Assembly: GCA_030427145.1 (NCBI GenBank) | Contig: JAUHWT010000008.1 | Span: 62,001-126,000 of the forward strand | Direction of reading: 5' to 3' | DNA from: Alphaproteobacteria bacterium | GTDB taxonomy: Bacteria; Pseudomonadota; Alphaproteobacteria; Rhodobacterales; Rhodobacteraceae | DNA: 64,000 nucleotides | Part shown: positions 24,802-33,172 of the stretch, piece after piece | Layout: each line of letters opens with the position of its first letter | Position numbering within the stretch: the first letter of the stretch is position 1 | Notes under the pieces: model-generated | The model's database searches: none | What the model was told of the DNA's origin: nothing | What the model saw: the letters and a program-made list of their open reading frames with translations, nothing else | Translations under genes and position numbers: made by a program

Positions 24802-25170
24802 TCAGCCGGTGGGGTCGATGCCCGCCTCGGTGAGCATCTGTTCGAGCATGCTCCAGAAGAAATCCTCGCCCGGGTAGCCCTCTATGCGGGCGGCCTCGGT
24901 GCCGTCGACCATCAGGACAAAGGTGGGCGTGAAGGCGAAGGGCTGGTCGAATTCCATGCCCTCGGGCGTTGACGCGTGGATGTCGATGCGTTGCAGCGGT
25001 GCGGCCTGGCCCTCAGGGGTTTTGGGATAGATCGGGGCGATCTCCGCGTTCCAGCGGGCACACCAGGGGCAGCCGGCTTCCTCAATCATCACGAGCAGGG
25101 TTTCGGCCGCAGCGGTAAGCGGCGCGGTTGCCGTGAGAAGGAGTGCGAGGAATGTGGCGCGCAGTCGCAT
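24802..25170 (-). CDS. soxS: SoxS, periplasmic thioredoxin
   Basis: 122-aa thioredoxin-fold protein with a Sec signal peptide (MRLRATFLALLLTATAPLTAAAE). The active site is CPWC in EEAGCPWCARWNAEI, and AFTPTFVL carries the cis-Pro. In Paracoccus-type clusters SoxS, divergent from soxV, keeps the SoxY carrier cysteine reduced and usable; here the arrangement is the same, with 68 bases between starts. The partner repressor gene soxR, usually next to soxS, is absent; the LacI gene lies in its place and converges on soxS. Confidence 0.85.
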   Translation of the reverse strand: MRLRATFLALLLTATAPLTAAAETLLVMIEEAGCPWCARWNAEIAPIYPKTPEGQAAPLQRIDIHASTPEGMEFDQPFAFTPTFVLMVDGTEAARIEGYPGEDFFWSMLEQMLTEAGIDPTG

Positions 25171-25238
25171 AAGGGTTGGCCTTTCGTTGCGCCCGACGTA
25201 GGTGCATCATGGAGGACGGACAAGGGCGGAGCGGGACC

Positions 25239-25985
25239 ATGATGGACATTACCTGGTTTGGAGCGGCATTTGCCGGGCTGCTTTCGTTTCTGTCGCCCTG
25301 CATCCTGCCGATTGTGCCGTTTTACCTCAGCTATCTGGCCGGTGTGGGCATGAACCGCATTTCCACCGGGGGCGAGGTGGTGATTGACGCGCGCACGCGC
25401 ACCCGGGCCGTGGTGATGGCGGTGGCGTTCTCAGTCGGGGTGATAACAATTTTCATGGGGCTGGGCGCGGCAGCGTCAGCCTTTGGGCAGGTGGTGCGGG
25501 AGTATTTTGACATCCTGCGCTGGTTAGCGGCGGCGATCATCATTGCGATGGGGCTGCATTTTCTGGGCGTGTTGCGCATAGGTATTCTGTACCGTCAGTT
25601 GCGGGTGGATGCGGGGGACACGTCGAATGTGAGCCTCATTGGGGCCTATGTCATCGGGCTGGCCTTTGCGTTTGGCTGGACGCCGTGTGTGGGGCCGGTG
25701 CTTGCGGCGATCCTGTTTGCGGCCGCCGGGACCGAAACGGCGGGACGCGGGGCGATGCTGCTGTTCGTGTATGGGGTGGGGATGACGCTGCCCTTTGTTT
25801 TGGCGGCTCTGTTCGTGGGGCCGTTCATGCGCTGGATGGCGCGGTTCCGCCAGCATCTCGGCACGATTGAGAAGATCATGGGTGTGATGCTGATCGTATT
25901 TGGGATACTTATTGGAACAAACTCGATAAACTACATTGCGCAGTGGATGCTGGAGGTTGGGCCGGATATCGGTGTGCTGCGCTGA
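25239..25985 (+). CDS. soxV: SoxV, CcdA-family thiol electron transporter
   Basis: 248-aa inner membrane protein with six hydrophobic segments. The two electron-carrying Cys are in SFLSPCILPIVPFYLSYL (near 20-24) and AFGWTPCVGPVLAA (near 145-158). It moves reducing power from cytoplasmic thioredoxin to periplasmic SoxS/SoxW. Start ATG 25239 (or the adjoining ATG 25242) has a GGAG/GCGGGA site upstream; the longer open frame to 25176 would overlap the soxS promoter region. First gene of the soxVWXYZAB operon, followed by soxW after 14 bases. Confidence 0.88.
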   Translation: MMDITWFGAAFAGLLSFLSPCILPIVPFYLSYLAGVGMNRISTGGEVVIDARTRTRAVVMAVAFSVGVITIFMGLGAAASAFGQVVREYFDILRWLAAAIIIAMGLHFLGVLRIGILYRQLRVDAGDTSNVSLIGAYVIGLAFAFGWTPCVGPVLAAILFAAAGTETAGRGAMLLFVYGVGMTLPFVLAALFVGPFMRWMARFRQHLGTIEKIMGVMLIVFGILIGTNSINYIAQWMLEVGPDIGVLR

Positions 25986-25999
25986 CGGGAGGGAATGAC

Positions 26000-26563
26000 A
26001 TGCGACGGATGATTGCAGGTTTGTTGGCGGCCGTGTTTTTGGCGCCCGCCGCGATGGCGGTCGAACTGGGCGATGACGGGCTGCACAAAACCGACTGGAT
26101 GCGAAACACGTTCCTGGATCTGCGCGAGGACCTGGAGGAGGCGAACTCCGAGGGCAAACGTCTGATGGTGATGATCGAGCAGCGGGGGTGCATTTACTGC
26201 ACGCGGATGCATCAGGAGATTTTCCCACGCGAGGAGATCAAAAGCTATATCGAGGACAACTACTTCGTTGTGCAGATGAACCTCTATGGTGACATCGAGA
26301 TCACGGATTTCGATGGTGAGGTTCTGCCGGAGAAGGAAGCCGTGCGGAAATGGGGTGTGATGTTCACGCCGACGATCATGTTCTTTCCGCAGGAGGTGCC
26401 GGAGAACCAGAGCGCGAGTGAGGCCGCGGTGGCGGTCATGCCGGGCGCGTTTGAGGCCGATACGACGATCCACATGTTGAACTGGGTCGTCGAGGAGGGC
26501 TATGATGGGGATGAGGATTTCCAGCGGTATCACGCCCGCCGGTATAACGAGGAAAACCCGTGA
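26000..26563 (+). CDS. soxW: SoxW, periplasmic thioredoxin
   Basis: 187 aa. Signal peptide MRRMIAGLLAAVFLAPAAMA (cleaved near residue 20). The redox pair is in IEQRGCIYCTRMHQEIFP, and FTPTIMFF gives the cis-Pro. In known Sox clusters SoxW is the reductant partner of SoxV. It lies between soxV and soxX, with GGGAGG just before the ATG. It differs from SoxS in the CxxC dipeptide (IY versus PW) and in a longer C-terminal part. Confidence 0.87.
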   Translation: MRRMIAGLLAAVFLAPAAMAVELGDDGLHKTDWMRNTFLDLREDLEEANSEGKRLMVMIEQRGCIYCTRMHQEIFPREEIKSYIEDNYFVVQMNLYGDIEITDFDGEVLPEKEAVRKWGVMFTPTIMFFPQEVPENQSASEAAVAVMPGAFEADTTIHMLNWVVEEGYDGDEDFQRYHARRYNEENP

Positions 26564-26650
26564 GGTTTTTCCAGGCGGAGAAGCGTGGTGTCGACCGGGT
26601 CAACGGGTGCCGGACACCTGTAACAAACACGGATGTCTGAGGGAGTACAC

Positions 26651-27124
26651 ATGAGGATTCCTGGTATCGCGGCGCTTGCCGCCGGTCTGATGGCGTTCGC
26701 GGCAGGTGCGGAGACTGTTGCGCCGACGGATGTGAGTTATACTGACGGCGCGGTGGAGACGCCGCTGACGGATGCGGGGGGCGATGCCTCCAATGGCCGT
26801 GTGATCGTTGGGGACAAGAGCCAGGGCAACTGCATTGCCTGTCATGTGGTGTCGGACCTGGCGGATGTGCCGTTTCAGGGTGAGATCGGCCCGCCGCTCG
26901 ATGGAGCAGGCGAGCGGTGGAGCGAGGCGGAACTGCGCGGGATTGTGGCGAATGCCAAGATGATGTTCGAGGGCAGCATGATGCCGTCCTTCTACAAGGT
27001 CGACGGGTTTATCCGGCCGGGCAACGCCTATACCGGCAAGGCAGCGGATGAGACATTTGGTCCGATCCTGAGCGCGGGACAGATTGAGGATGTCGTGGCC
27101 TATCTGGTCACGCTGAAGGACTGA
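26651..27124 (+). CDS. soxX: SoxX, monohaem cytochrome c subunit
   Basis: 157 aa. Signal peptide MRIPGIAALAAGLMAFAAGA, cleaved near 20. One haem-c site, CIACH (61-65), with a likely distal Met in FEGSMMPSFYK. Small subunit of the SoxXA enzyme, which couples thiosulfate to the SoxY carrier in the periplasm. GGGAG sits six to ten bases upstream of ATG 26651; the upstream ATG at 26633 would only add MSEGVH before the signal peptide. Cotranscribed with soxY 38 bases downstream. Confidence 0.92.
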   Translation: MRIPGIAALAAGLMAFAAGAETVAPTDVSYTDGAVETPLTDAGGDASNGRVIVGDKSQGNCIACHVVSDLADVPFQGEIGPPLDGAGERWSEAELRGIVANAKMMFEGSMMPSFYKVDGFIRPGNAYTGKAADETFGPILSAGQIEDVVAYLVTLKD

Positions 27125-27162
27125 TCCGCATTCCGGTGCGGCAGAGGTTTGGGAGATATGAA

Positions 27163-27579
27163 ATGAAACTGACGAGACGGGACGCGATGATCGCGGGAGC
27201 CGGGGCGCTGGCGACGGCCGTTCTGCCCTTGCCGGCGCTGGCAAGGGGCGAGGATGAGATCCAGGCCTTTACCGGTGGTGCGGAGATGGCGGAGACGGGT
27301 TTGACCCTGACGGCGCCGGAAATCGCGGAAAACGGCAACACGGTGCCCATCGAGGTCGATGCGCCAGGTGCGTCCGAGATCATGGTGCTGGCGCTTGGCA
27401 ATCCGTTGCCGCCGGTGGCGACATTTAAATTTGGTCCGCTGGCGGCGAGCCGGTCGGCCTCCACCCGTATTCGCCTGGCGGAAACGCAGGAGATCGTGGC
27501 GGTGGCCAAAATGGAAGATGGCACGTTTGCGAAGGCGTCGCGTCTGGTCAAGGTGACCATCGGCGGCTGCGGCGGATAA
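27163..27579 (+). CDS. soxY: SoxY, sulfur-carrier subunit
   Basis: 138 aa. Tat signal at the N-terminus (KLTRRDAMIAGAGALATA). The swinging-arm C-terminus ends VTIGGCGG, with the substrate-bearing Cys at residue 136, exactly as in characterised SoxY. All sulfur intermediates are attached to this Cys. Forms the SoxYZ heterodimer with the next gene, 12 bases downstream. GGGAG precedes the ATG by seven bases. Confidence 0.95.
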   Translation: MKLTRRDAMIAGAGALATAVLPLPALARGEDEIQAFTGGAEMAETGLTLTAPEIAENGNTVPIEVDAPGASEIMVLALGNPLPPVATFKFGPLAASRSASTRIRLAETQEIVAVAKMEDGTFAKASRLVKVTIGGCGG

Positions 27580-27591
27580 GGGAGACATATC

Positions 27592-27921
27592 ATGGCAGAA
27601 GGTGTGAAACCCCGCGTCAAGGTGCCGTCATCGGCAGCGGCGGGTGAGGCCATTACGATCAAGACGCTGATCAGCCACCAGATGGAATCCGGTCAGCGTA
27701 AGGATGCCGACGGCAATACCATTCCACGTTCGATCATCAACCGGTTTACCTGTGATTTTAACGGGCAGAACGTGGTGGACGTGAAGATGGAGCCGGCCAT
27801 TTCGACCAACCCGTATTTCGAATTTCAGGCGACGGTGCCGGAAGCCGGTGAGTTCAAGTTCACCTGGTATGACGATGACGGGTCGGTTTACGAGGAAACA
27901 AAAGAAATAGCGATTGGCTGA
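27592..27921 (+). CDS. soxZ: SoxZ, sulfur-carrier partner
   Basis: 109-aa immunoglobulin-like protein (KPRVKVPSSAAAGEAITIKTL ... FTWYDDDGSVYEETKEIAI) of normal SoxZ length and with no signal peptide. It is exported together with SoxY by the Tat route. Its partner SoxY lies directly upstream and soxA directly downstream. GGGAGA upstream of ATG 27592 gives a good ribosome site. Confidence 0.93.
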   Translation: MAEGVKPRVKVPSSAAAGEAITIKTLISHQMESGQRKDADGNTIPRSIINRFTCDFNGQNVVDVKMEPAISTNPYFEFQATVPEAGEFKFTWYDDDGSVYEETKEIAIG

Positions 27922-27948
27922 ATGGCCATGCCACGGGGAGGAAACGCA

Positions 27949-28800
27949 ATGAACGGACTGGCATGGATGTTTGGGGCGGTATCGCTCGTTGGGGCCGGTG
28001 CCGTGGCACTGGCCGACCCGGTTGAGGACACTCTGGTCCTGAACGGCGAGACCGAAATTGTGACGCGCACGGCAGCCCCGGAGCATCTGGACGGTGTTTT
28101 TGACGAGGTGATCTCAGGCTGGCTCTACCGGGAGGATGAAACCCGGGTGATGCAGGCCGATGATTTCGACAATCCGGGGATGATTTTCGCGGAGCTTGCG
28201 CGGGACGCCTGGAGCGTCGCGGAAGGGTCGGAGGGCAAATCCTGCGCCGACTGTCACGGTGAGCCGGAGGACATGGCCGAGGTTCGCCCGCATTACCCGA
28301 AGTGGAACGAGGAGGCGGGCGAGGTTCGTACGCTGGAGATGCAGATCAATGCCTGCCGGGAAGACCAGATGGGCGCGGAGCCGTGGAAGTATAATGGCGG
28401 GGACATGGTCAACATGACCGCGCTTCTGTCGTCGGTGTCCCGCGGTCTGCCGGTCAGTGTGGCGATTGACGGCCCGGCCCAGTCGACCTGGGAGCAGGGT
28501 AAGGAGATGTACTACACGCGCTACGGGCAGCTGGAACTGGCCTGTGCGAACTGCCACGAGGACAATAACGGCCGGATGATCCGGGCGGACCATTTGAGCC
28601 AGGGGCACATCAACGGGTTTCCAACCTATCGGTTGAAGAACACCAAGCTCAATGCGGTGCAGGACCGGTTCAAGGGCTGCGTGCGAGATACGCGGGCCGA
28701 GACCTTTGCGCCGGGAAGTCCGGAGTTTGTGGCGCTGGAACTGTATGTGGCGTCGCGTGGCAACGGGCTCTCGGTGGAGGGGCCGTCCGTTCGTAACTGA
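27949..28800 (+). CDS. soxA: SoxA, dihaem cytochrome c
   Basis: 283 aa with an N-terminal signal peptide (ending about residue 22, AVALADP). Two haem sites are visible: CADCH (99-103) and CANCH (near 198-202). The conserved Cys of RFKGCVRDTRAE (about 244), which becomes the persulfidated active-site ligand in known SoxA, is present. With SoxX it joins thiosulfate to SoxY. ATG 27949 is chosen because GGGGAGG lies upstream; the open frame from 27922 would add MAMPRGGNA. Confidence 0.94.
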   Translation: MNGLAWMFGAVSLVGAGAVALADPVEDTLVLNGETEIVTRTAAPEHLDGVFDEVISGWLYREDETRVMQADDFDNPGMIFAELARDAWSVAEGSEGKSCADCHGEPEDMAEVRPHYPKWNEEAGEVRTLEMQINACREDQMGAEPWKYNGGDMVNMTALLSSVSRGLPVSVAIDGPAQSTWEQGKEMYYTRYGQLELACANCHEDNNGRMIRADHLSQGHINGFPTYRLKNTKLNAVQDRFKGCVRDTRAETFAPGSPEFVALELYVASRGNGLSVEGPSVRN

Positions 28801-28848
28801 CTTAGCAGGGGGCGGCTTGCCGCTCCTGCCATGCCTACAGGAGTTCAC

Positions 28849-30552
28849 ATGATTTCCCGAAGGGATTTTCTGCAGGCCGGCATGGCGACGGCCGCGATTT
28901 ATGGCGCGTCCGGGTTTGGGTCATGGTCGCGCCTGGCGGCGCAGCAGGCTCTGACGCAGGATCGGCTGCTGGAATTTGACACATTCGGGAACGTGTCGCT
29001 CATCCATGTCACGGACATCCATGCACAGTTCAAGCCGCTCTATTTCCGCGAGCCGGAAGTGAATATCGGTGTGGGCGACAACCGGGGCAAGGTGCCGCAC
29101 CTGACCGGAGCGGAGTTCCGGAGGCGATACGGTATCGAGGATGGCAGCCCGTCGGCCTATGCGCTGACATATACGGATTTCGCGGCGCTGGCCCGGGAAT
29201 ACGGCCGGGTTGGCGGACTCGACCGGGTGGCGACGGTGGTCAATGCCATCCGGGCGGAGCGTCCGGATGCCCTGCTGCTCGATGGCGGTGATACGTGGCA
29301 TGGCAGCTATACCTGTCACCACACGGCCGGGCAGGATGTGGTCAATGTGATGAACGCGCTCAAACCCGACGCGATGACGTTCCATTGGGAATTTACGCTG
29401 GGATCGGAGCGGGTGCGGGAGATCGTTGCGGGTCTGCCGTTTGCTGCGCTGGGGCAGAACATCTTCGATGCGGAATGGGATGAGCCGGCGGAGTCCTTTG
29501 CGCCCTATCAGACGTTTGAGCGGGGTGGGGTGAAGATCGCCGTAATCGGTCAGGCTTTCCCGTATACGCCGATTGCCAATCCGGGCTGGCTGTTCCCCGA
29601 GTATTCCTTCGGCATTCGGGATGAGCGGATGCAGGAGATCGTGGACGAGGTACGCGCGGGTGGTGCGGAGCTTGTCGTCTGTCTGAGCCATAACGGGTTC
29701 GATGTGGACAAGCAGATGGCCGAACGGGTGAGCGGGATTGACGTGATCCTGGCGGGCCATACCCATGACGCGCTGCCGGAGCCGGTTTTGGCGGGTGAGA
29801 CGATTATTGTGGCGTCGGGGTCGAACGGGAAGTTCGTGTCGCGGGTGGATCTGGATGTGCGGGACGGGCGCATGATGGGGTTCCGGCACAAGCTGATCCC
29901 GATTTTCTCGGACGTGATCAAGCCGGATGCGGAGGTCGCGGCCCTGGTAGACGCGGAACGGGCGCCGTTTGAGGCGCAGCTGACGGAGGTGATCGGGCGG
30001 ACCGGGGAGGACCAGGTTCTCTATCGCCGGGGGAATTTCAACGGGACCTGGGACGATCTGATCTGTGATGCGCTGATTTCGCAGCGGGACGCGGAGATTG
30101 CGCTGTCGCCTGGCGTGCGTTGGGGGCCGTCGATTTTGCCCGGGCAGGAGATTACGCGCGAGGATATCTGGAACGTAACGTCGATGTCCTATGGCGAGGC
30201 GTACCGGACGGAGATGACGGGCGAGTTCCTGCATGTCGTTCTGGAGGATGTCGCGGACAATCTGTTCAACCCGGACCCGTACTACCAGCAGGGTGGTGAC
30301 ATGGTTCGGGTTGGTGGGCTTGGCTACCGGATTGACGTGACGCAGCCGCAGGGCAGTCGGATCACGGAGATGACGCTCCTGAAAACCGGTGAGGCGATTG
30401 ATCCGGAGCGGAGTTACGTGGTCGCGGGCTGGGCCAGTGTGAATGAGGGCACGGAGGGTCCGCCGATCTGGGATGTGGTCGAGGCGCATGTGGCGGCTCT
30501 CGGGACCGTGTCGCTCGATCCAAACAACAGTGTTCAGGTGGTTGGCGCCTGA
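28849..30552 (+). CDS. soxB: SoxB, thiosulfohydrolase
   Basis: 567-aa dimanganese enzyme that releases sulfate from SoxY-S-thiosulfonate. It starts with a Tat signal (MISRRDFLQAGMATAAIYG). Metal and active-site motifs of the 5'-nucleotidase/metallophosphatase fold are in place: VTDIHAQFKP near 50, GGDTWHGSYTCHHTAGQD near 145-162, LSHNGFD near 280 and AGHTHD near 303. C-terminal 5'-nucleotidase-like domain from about 370. AGGAG six bases upstream of the ATG. Last recognised sox gene here: no soxC or soxD follows. Confidence 0.95.
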   Translation: MISRRDFLQAGMATAAIYGASGFGSWSRLAAQQALTQDRLLEFDTFGNVSLIHVTDIHAQFKPLYFREPEVNIGVGDNRGKVPHLTGAEFRRRYGIEDGSPSAYALTYTDFAALAREYGRVGGLDRVATVVNAIRAERPDALLLDGGDTWHGSYTCHHTAGQDVVNVMNALKPDAMTFHWEFTLGSERVREIVAGLPFAALGQNIFDAEWDEPAESFAPYQTFERGGVKIAVIGQAFPYTPIANPGWLFPEYSFGIRDERMQEIVDEVRAGGAELVVCLSHNGFDVDKQMAERVSGIDVILAGHTHDALPEPVLAGETIIVASGSNGKFVSRVDLDVRDGRMMGFRHKLIPIFSDVIKPDAEVAALVDAERAPFEAQLTEVIGRTGEDQVLYRRGNFNGTWDDLICDALISQRDAEIALSPGVRWGPSILPGQEITREDIWNVTSMSYGEAYRTEMTGEFLHVVLEDVADNLFNPDPYYQQGGDMVRVGGLGYRIDVTQPQGSRITEMTLLKTGEAIDPERSYVVAGWASVNEGTEGPPIWDVVEAHVAALGTVSLDPNNSVQVVGA

Positions 30553-30573
30553 ACCATCAGTGGGGGTATTCCG

Positions 30574-31008
30574 ATGGGACGGGTTTTGGCATTTGTACTG
30601 GCCGCTGGATTTGGCGGGGGCGTCGCCGCGCAGGATGCGGCGGTGGTGCGCGACTATCCGGGCAGTTTTGACGATGCGACCTTCAGCGTTGAATCCGCGA
30701 TTGTGGGCCGGGGTCTGGTGGTCGATCACGTCAGTCATGTGGGCGAGATGCTGGCGCGGACGGCGGAGGATGTGGGCAGTGACGTGACCCTGTTTGAGGG
30801 CGCGGACGTGTTTCTGTTCTGCTCGGCGGTTGTGTCGCGGGAGGTGATGGAGGCTGACCCGGCGAATATCGTGCATTGCCCGTATTCGATCTATGTGACC
30901 GACCGGGGCGGTGAGGTGACCGTGGGGTATCCGGCCTATCCCGGAGAGACGATGGCACCGGTGCGGGATCTGCTGGACGGTATCGTGGCGGAGGCGCTGG
31001 GGGAGTAG
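30574..31008 (+). CDS. DUF302 domain protein, exported
   Basis: 144 aa. Signal peptide MGRVLAFVLAAGFGGGVAAQ. The mature chain carries the DUF302 pattern (VESAIVGRGLVVDHVSHVGEMLART ... FCSAVVSREVMEADPANIVHCPYSIYV). Two Cys (FLFCSA and VHCPYS) could form a disulfide or bind metal. It starts 21 bases after soxB with GTGGGGG as ribosome site, so it belongs to the sox transcript. DUF302 has no agreed function; an accessory role in periplasmic sulfur handling is inferred only from position. Confidence 0.82.
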   Translation: MGRVLAFVLAAGFGGGVAAQDAAVVRDYPGSFDDATFSVESAIVGRGLVVDHVSHVGEMLARTAEDVGSDVTLFEGADVFLFCSAVVSREVMEADPANIVHCPYSIYVTDRGGEVTVGYPAYPGETMAPVRDLLDGIVAEALGE

Positions 31009-31012
31009 GGGC

Positions 31013-31909
31013 CTAAAGGTCAGCTTCGTTGAAGATCTGTGTGACCCAGTCGAGGAAGACGCGCACGCGGGGGGAAAGCTGGCGGTTTTGCGGGTAGTAG
31101 GCAGCGAGCGGTAAGGGCGTCGGTGGAAATACGGGAAGGATTTCCACAAGGGTTCCGGCGGCGAGGTCTTCCTGAAAGCGGTAGCGTGGTGCCTGGGTGA
31201 TCCCGTAGCCGAGGCGGGCCAGGTGGTGCATGGTTTCAGCGTCGTTCACGGTGATGCGCGCGGGCAGGGTGATCTCTCTCGGACCATCCGGCGTGGTGAA
31301 TTCGAGCGGCAGGACGGCGCCGGTTCGGGAGGAGATGAAGCCGATCATCTGGTGTCCGTGGAGGTCGTCCAGTGTTTTTGGCTGGCCGTGGCGGGCGAGG
31401 TAGGCGGGGCTGGCGCAGGTCATTTCGGGGATATCGCGCAGGCGGCGCATGATCATGCCGCTGTCATCCGGTTCGCCAGCGCGGATCACGCAGTCGACGC
31501 CCTCGCGAACGAGGTCCACGAGGCGGTCGGTCTGGCCGATCCGCAGCGAGATGCCGGGATAGCGGTCGAGGAATTCGGGCAGGCGTGGAATGAGGAAGTG
31601 GCGGCTGAGCACGCCGTGGGCGTCGATGCGCAGTAGGCCTTCGGGTTCGCTGTTGCGCAGCGCGCCTTCGGCTTCCTCGATATCGGCAAGGATGTTCAGG
31701 CAGCGGTGGTAATAGGCTTCCCCGTCCGGCGTGGGGGCGACGTGGCGGGTGGTGCGGTCGAGCAGGCGCGCGCCCAGATCGCGTTCAAGACGGCGGATGA
31801 CCTCGGTGGCGGTGGAACGAGGAATGGAAAGATCGCTGGCCGCGGCGGTGAAGCTGCCGCGTTCCACGACACGGGTGAAAAGGCGCATGGCGGCAAGACG
31901 GTCAAGCAT
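31013..31909 (-). CDS. LysR family transcriptional regulator
   Basis: 298 aa, normal LysR length. HTH at about 5-60 (AMRLFTRVVERGSFTAAASDLSIPRSTATEVIRRLERDLG), followed by an effector-binding domain. It ends five bases from the DUF302 stop (convergent) and is divergent from an SDR/tautomerase pair with a 94-base spacer holding an imperfect inverted repeat. The SDR pair is therefore the likely target, rather than the sox genes. Confidence 0.9.
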   Translation of the reverse strand: MLDRLAAMRLFTRVVERGSFTAAASDLSIPRSTATEVIRRLERDLGARLLDRTTRHVAPTPDGEAYYHRCLNILADIEEAEGALRNSEPEGLLRIDAHGVLSRHFLIPRLPEFLDRYPGISLRIGQTDRLVDLVREGVDCVIRAGEPDDSGMIMRRLRDIPEMTCASPAYLARHGQPKTLDDLHGHQMIGFISSRTGAVLPLEFTTPDGPREITLPARITVNDAETMHHLARLGYGITQAPRYRFQEDLAAGTLVEILPVFPPTPLPLAAYYPQNRQLSPRVRVFLDWVTQIFNEADL

Positions 31910-31921
31910 TTGTTCGTGATA

Positions 31922-31959
31922 TTCGAATTATCTTACCAGATACAGGGTGATTATCCGAA
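31922..31959. promoter_or_regulatory. Inverted repeat between divergent LysR and SDR genes
   Basis: TTCGAATTATC (31922-31932) and GATTATCCGAA (31949-31959) are inverted copies with two mismatches, separated by 16 bases. Placement in the divergent spacer fits a LysR recognition and activation site. Confidence 0.5.
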
Positions 31960-32003
31960 AAAGCGGTGGAGCTATGTCAGTTTCCAAAGAGAAGGAGACT
32001 GAC

Positions 32004-32741
32004 ATGACAGAGACGCGGAAAACAGCAATCGTAACCGGGGCAGGCCGGGGCATTGGTGCGGCGATAGCGAAACGGCTGGCTGGGAAGGGGTTTGCCGTTG
32101 TGGTGAATTATTCCCGTGACGCAGATTTGGCGGCCTCAGTGGTGAAGAGCATTGAGGCGGATGGCGGCCGTGCTCTGGCGGTTCGGGCGGATGTGGCGGC
32201 CAGGGATGGCATGGGCGTGCTGTTTGATGTAGCGGAGGAGGCTTATGGGCCCGTGGATGTTCTGGTCGCCAATGCGGGCATGATGCGGCTGGCTCCGGTC
32301 GCGGAGGTGACGGACGCGGATTTTGAGGCGCAGATGGCGCTGAACCTCGCGGGTGTTTTCAGAGGCATGCGGGAGGGCGCCCGGCGCATTCGGGATGGAG
32401 GACGGATCATCAGCCTCTCGTCAAGTGTGGTTGGGTTCTACCAGCCGGGGTACGGGGTCTATGCCGCGACGAAGGCGGCGGTGGAGGCGCTGACCCATGT
32501 GTTGGCGAAGGAACTGGGGCCGCGTCGTGTCACGGTCAATGCGGTGGCGCCGGGGCCGGTGGCGACGGATTTCTTCCTCAATGGCAAGTCCGGGGAACTG
32601 ATCTCAAACATCACCCGGGCGATTCCCCTGGGACGGTTGGGAGAACCGGAGGATATCGCCGGGGCGGTTGCCTTTCTGGCGGGGCCGGGGAGTGGCTGGG
32701 TCAACGGTCAGGTCATACGCGCCAATGGCGGCGCGATTTAG
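32004..32741 (+). CDS. Short-chain dehydrogenase/reductase
   Basis: 245-aa Rossmann-fold oxidoreductase. Cofactor motif TGAGRGIGAAIA (10-21), NAGMM near 90, catalytic Ser in SLSSSVVGF, and YxxxK in YGVYAATKAA near 153-160. GRLGEPEDIAGAVAFLA near 213 and C-terminal VNGQVIRANGG are typical of the FabG-like classical SDRs. NADPH preference is probable from the Arg after the second Gly. AAGGAGA upstream of ATG 32004. It is followed after 24 bases by a tautomerase gene, suggesting joint action on a small carbonyl compound. Confidence 0.9.
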   Translation: MTETRKTAIVTGAGRGIGAAIAKRLAGKGFAVVVNYSRDADLAASVVKSIEADGGRALAVRADVAARDGMGVLFDVAEEAYGPVDVLVANAGMMRLAPVAEVTDADFEAQMALNLAGVFRGMREGARRIRDGGRIISLSSSVVGFYQPGYGVYAATKAAVEALTHVLAKELGPRRVTVNAVAPGPVATDFFLNGKSGELISNITRAIPLGRLGEPEDIAGAVAFLAGPGSGWVNGQVIRANGGAI

Positions 32742-32765
32742 TCGGGGCAACAGGGAGCAAGAACA

Positions 32766-32975
32766 ATGCCATTTGCAAACTACAAACTGCCGGAAGCGGC
32801 GCTGTCGGCGGAGCAGAAAGCGGACCTCATTCACCGGACAACGGAAATGATGGTGAGCTATTTCGGGGAGGCGGTGCGTCCGAATACGATGGTCCTCGTC
32901 GAGGAGGTGCCGGACGGTGGATACGGGCGGGCGGACGAGGTGTTCGTCGTGCCCGAGGCGTTCAGGGCCAAGTGA
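32766..32975 (+). CDS. 4-oxalocrotonate tautomerase family protein
   Basis: 69 aa. Mature proteins of the family start with a catalytic Pro, and here the chain begins MPFANYKLPEAALS, so Pro1 is available after Met removal. The fold pattern (AEQKADLIHRTTEMMVSYFGEAVRPNTMVLVEEV) matches 4-OT subunits, which work as hexamers or trimers of dimers. In an operon with the SDR gene. Substrate unknown. A hairpin lies eight bases after the stop. Confidence 0.85.
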   Translation: MPFANYKLPEAALSAEQKADLIHRTTEMMVSYFGEAVRPNTMVLVEEVPDGGYGRADEVFVVPEAFRAK

Positions 32976-32982
32976 AGGCACT

Positions 32983-33005
32983 GCCGGTTTAACGGTTTAA
33001 CCGGC
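32983..33005 (+). terminator. Hairpin after the tautomerase gene
   Basis: GCCGGTT (32983-32989) pairs with AACCGGC (32999-33005) around a 9-base loop, eight bases after the stop. No clean T run follows. Confidence 0.45.
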
Positions 33006-33172
33006 GTCCCATTATTGATCTGTGTCATTTTTGTGCAAATGGGGCGGCGCAGACAAACAATATTGAATTGAAGGTAAACAGACGGGCGGATTCCCGGGTT
33101 TGGAGGCGTTGTCTCACGGTTTTTTAAGTTTCGTGGGTCTACCTGGCCTCAGCTAATCAACTGGAGCCGACC

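Noticed and set aside
24802-25238. soxR repressor next to soxS
   Set aside because: No ArsR-type gene is present; the neighbouring regulator is clearly LacI family.
28921-31149. 742-codon frame antisense to soxB
   Set aside because: Long antisense frame caused by GC-rich codon use; His/Arg-rich composition, no ribosome site, and soxB on the other strand is certain.
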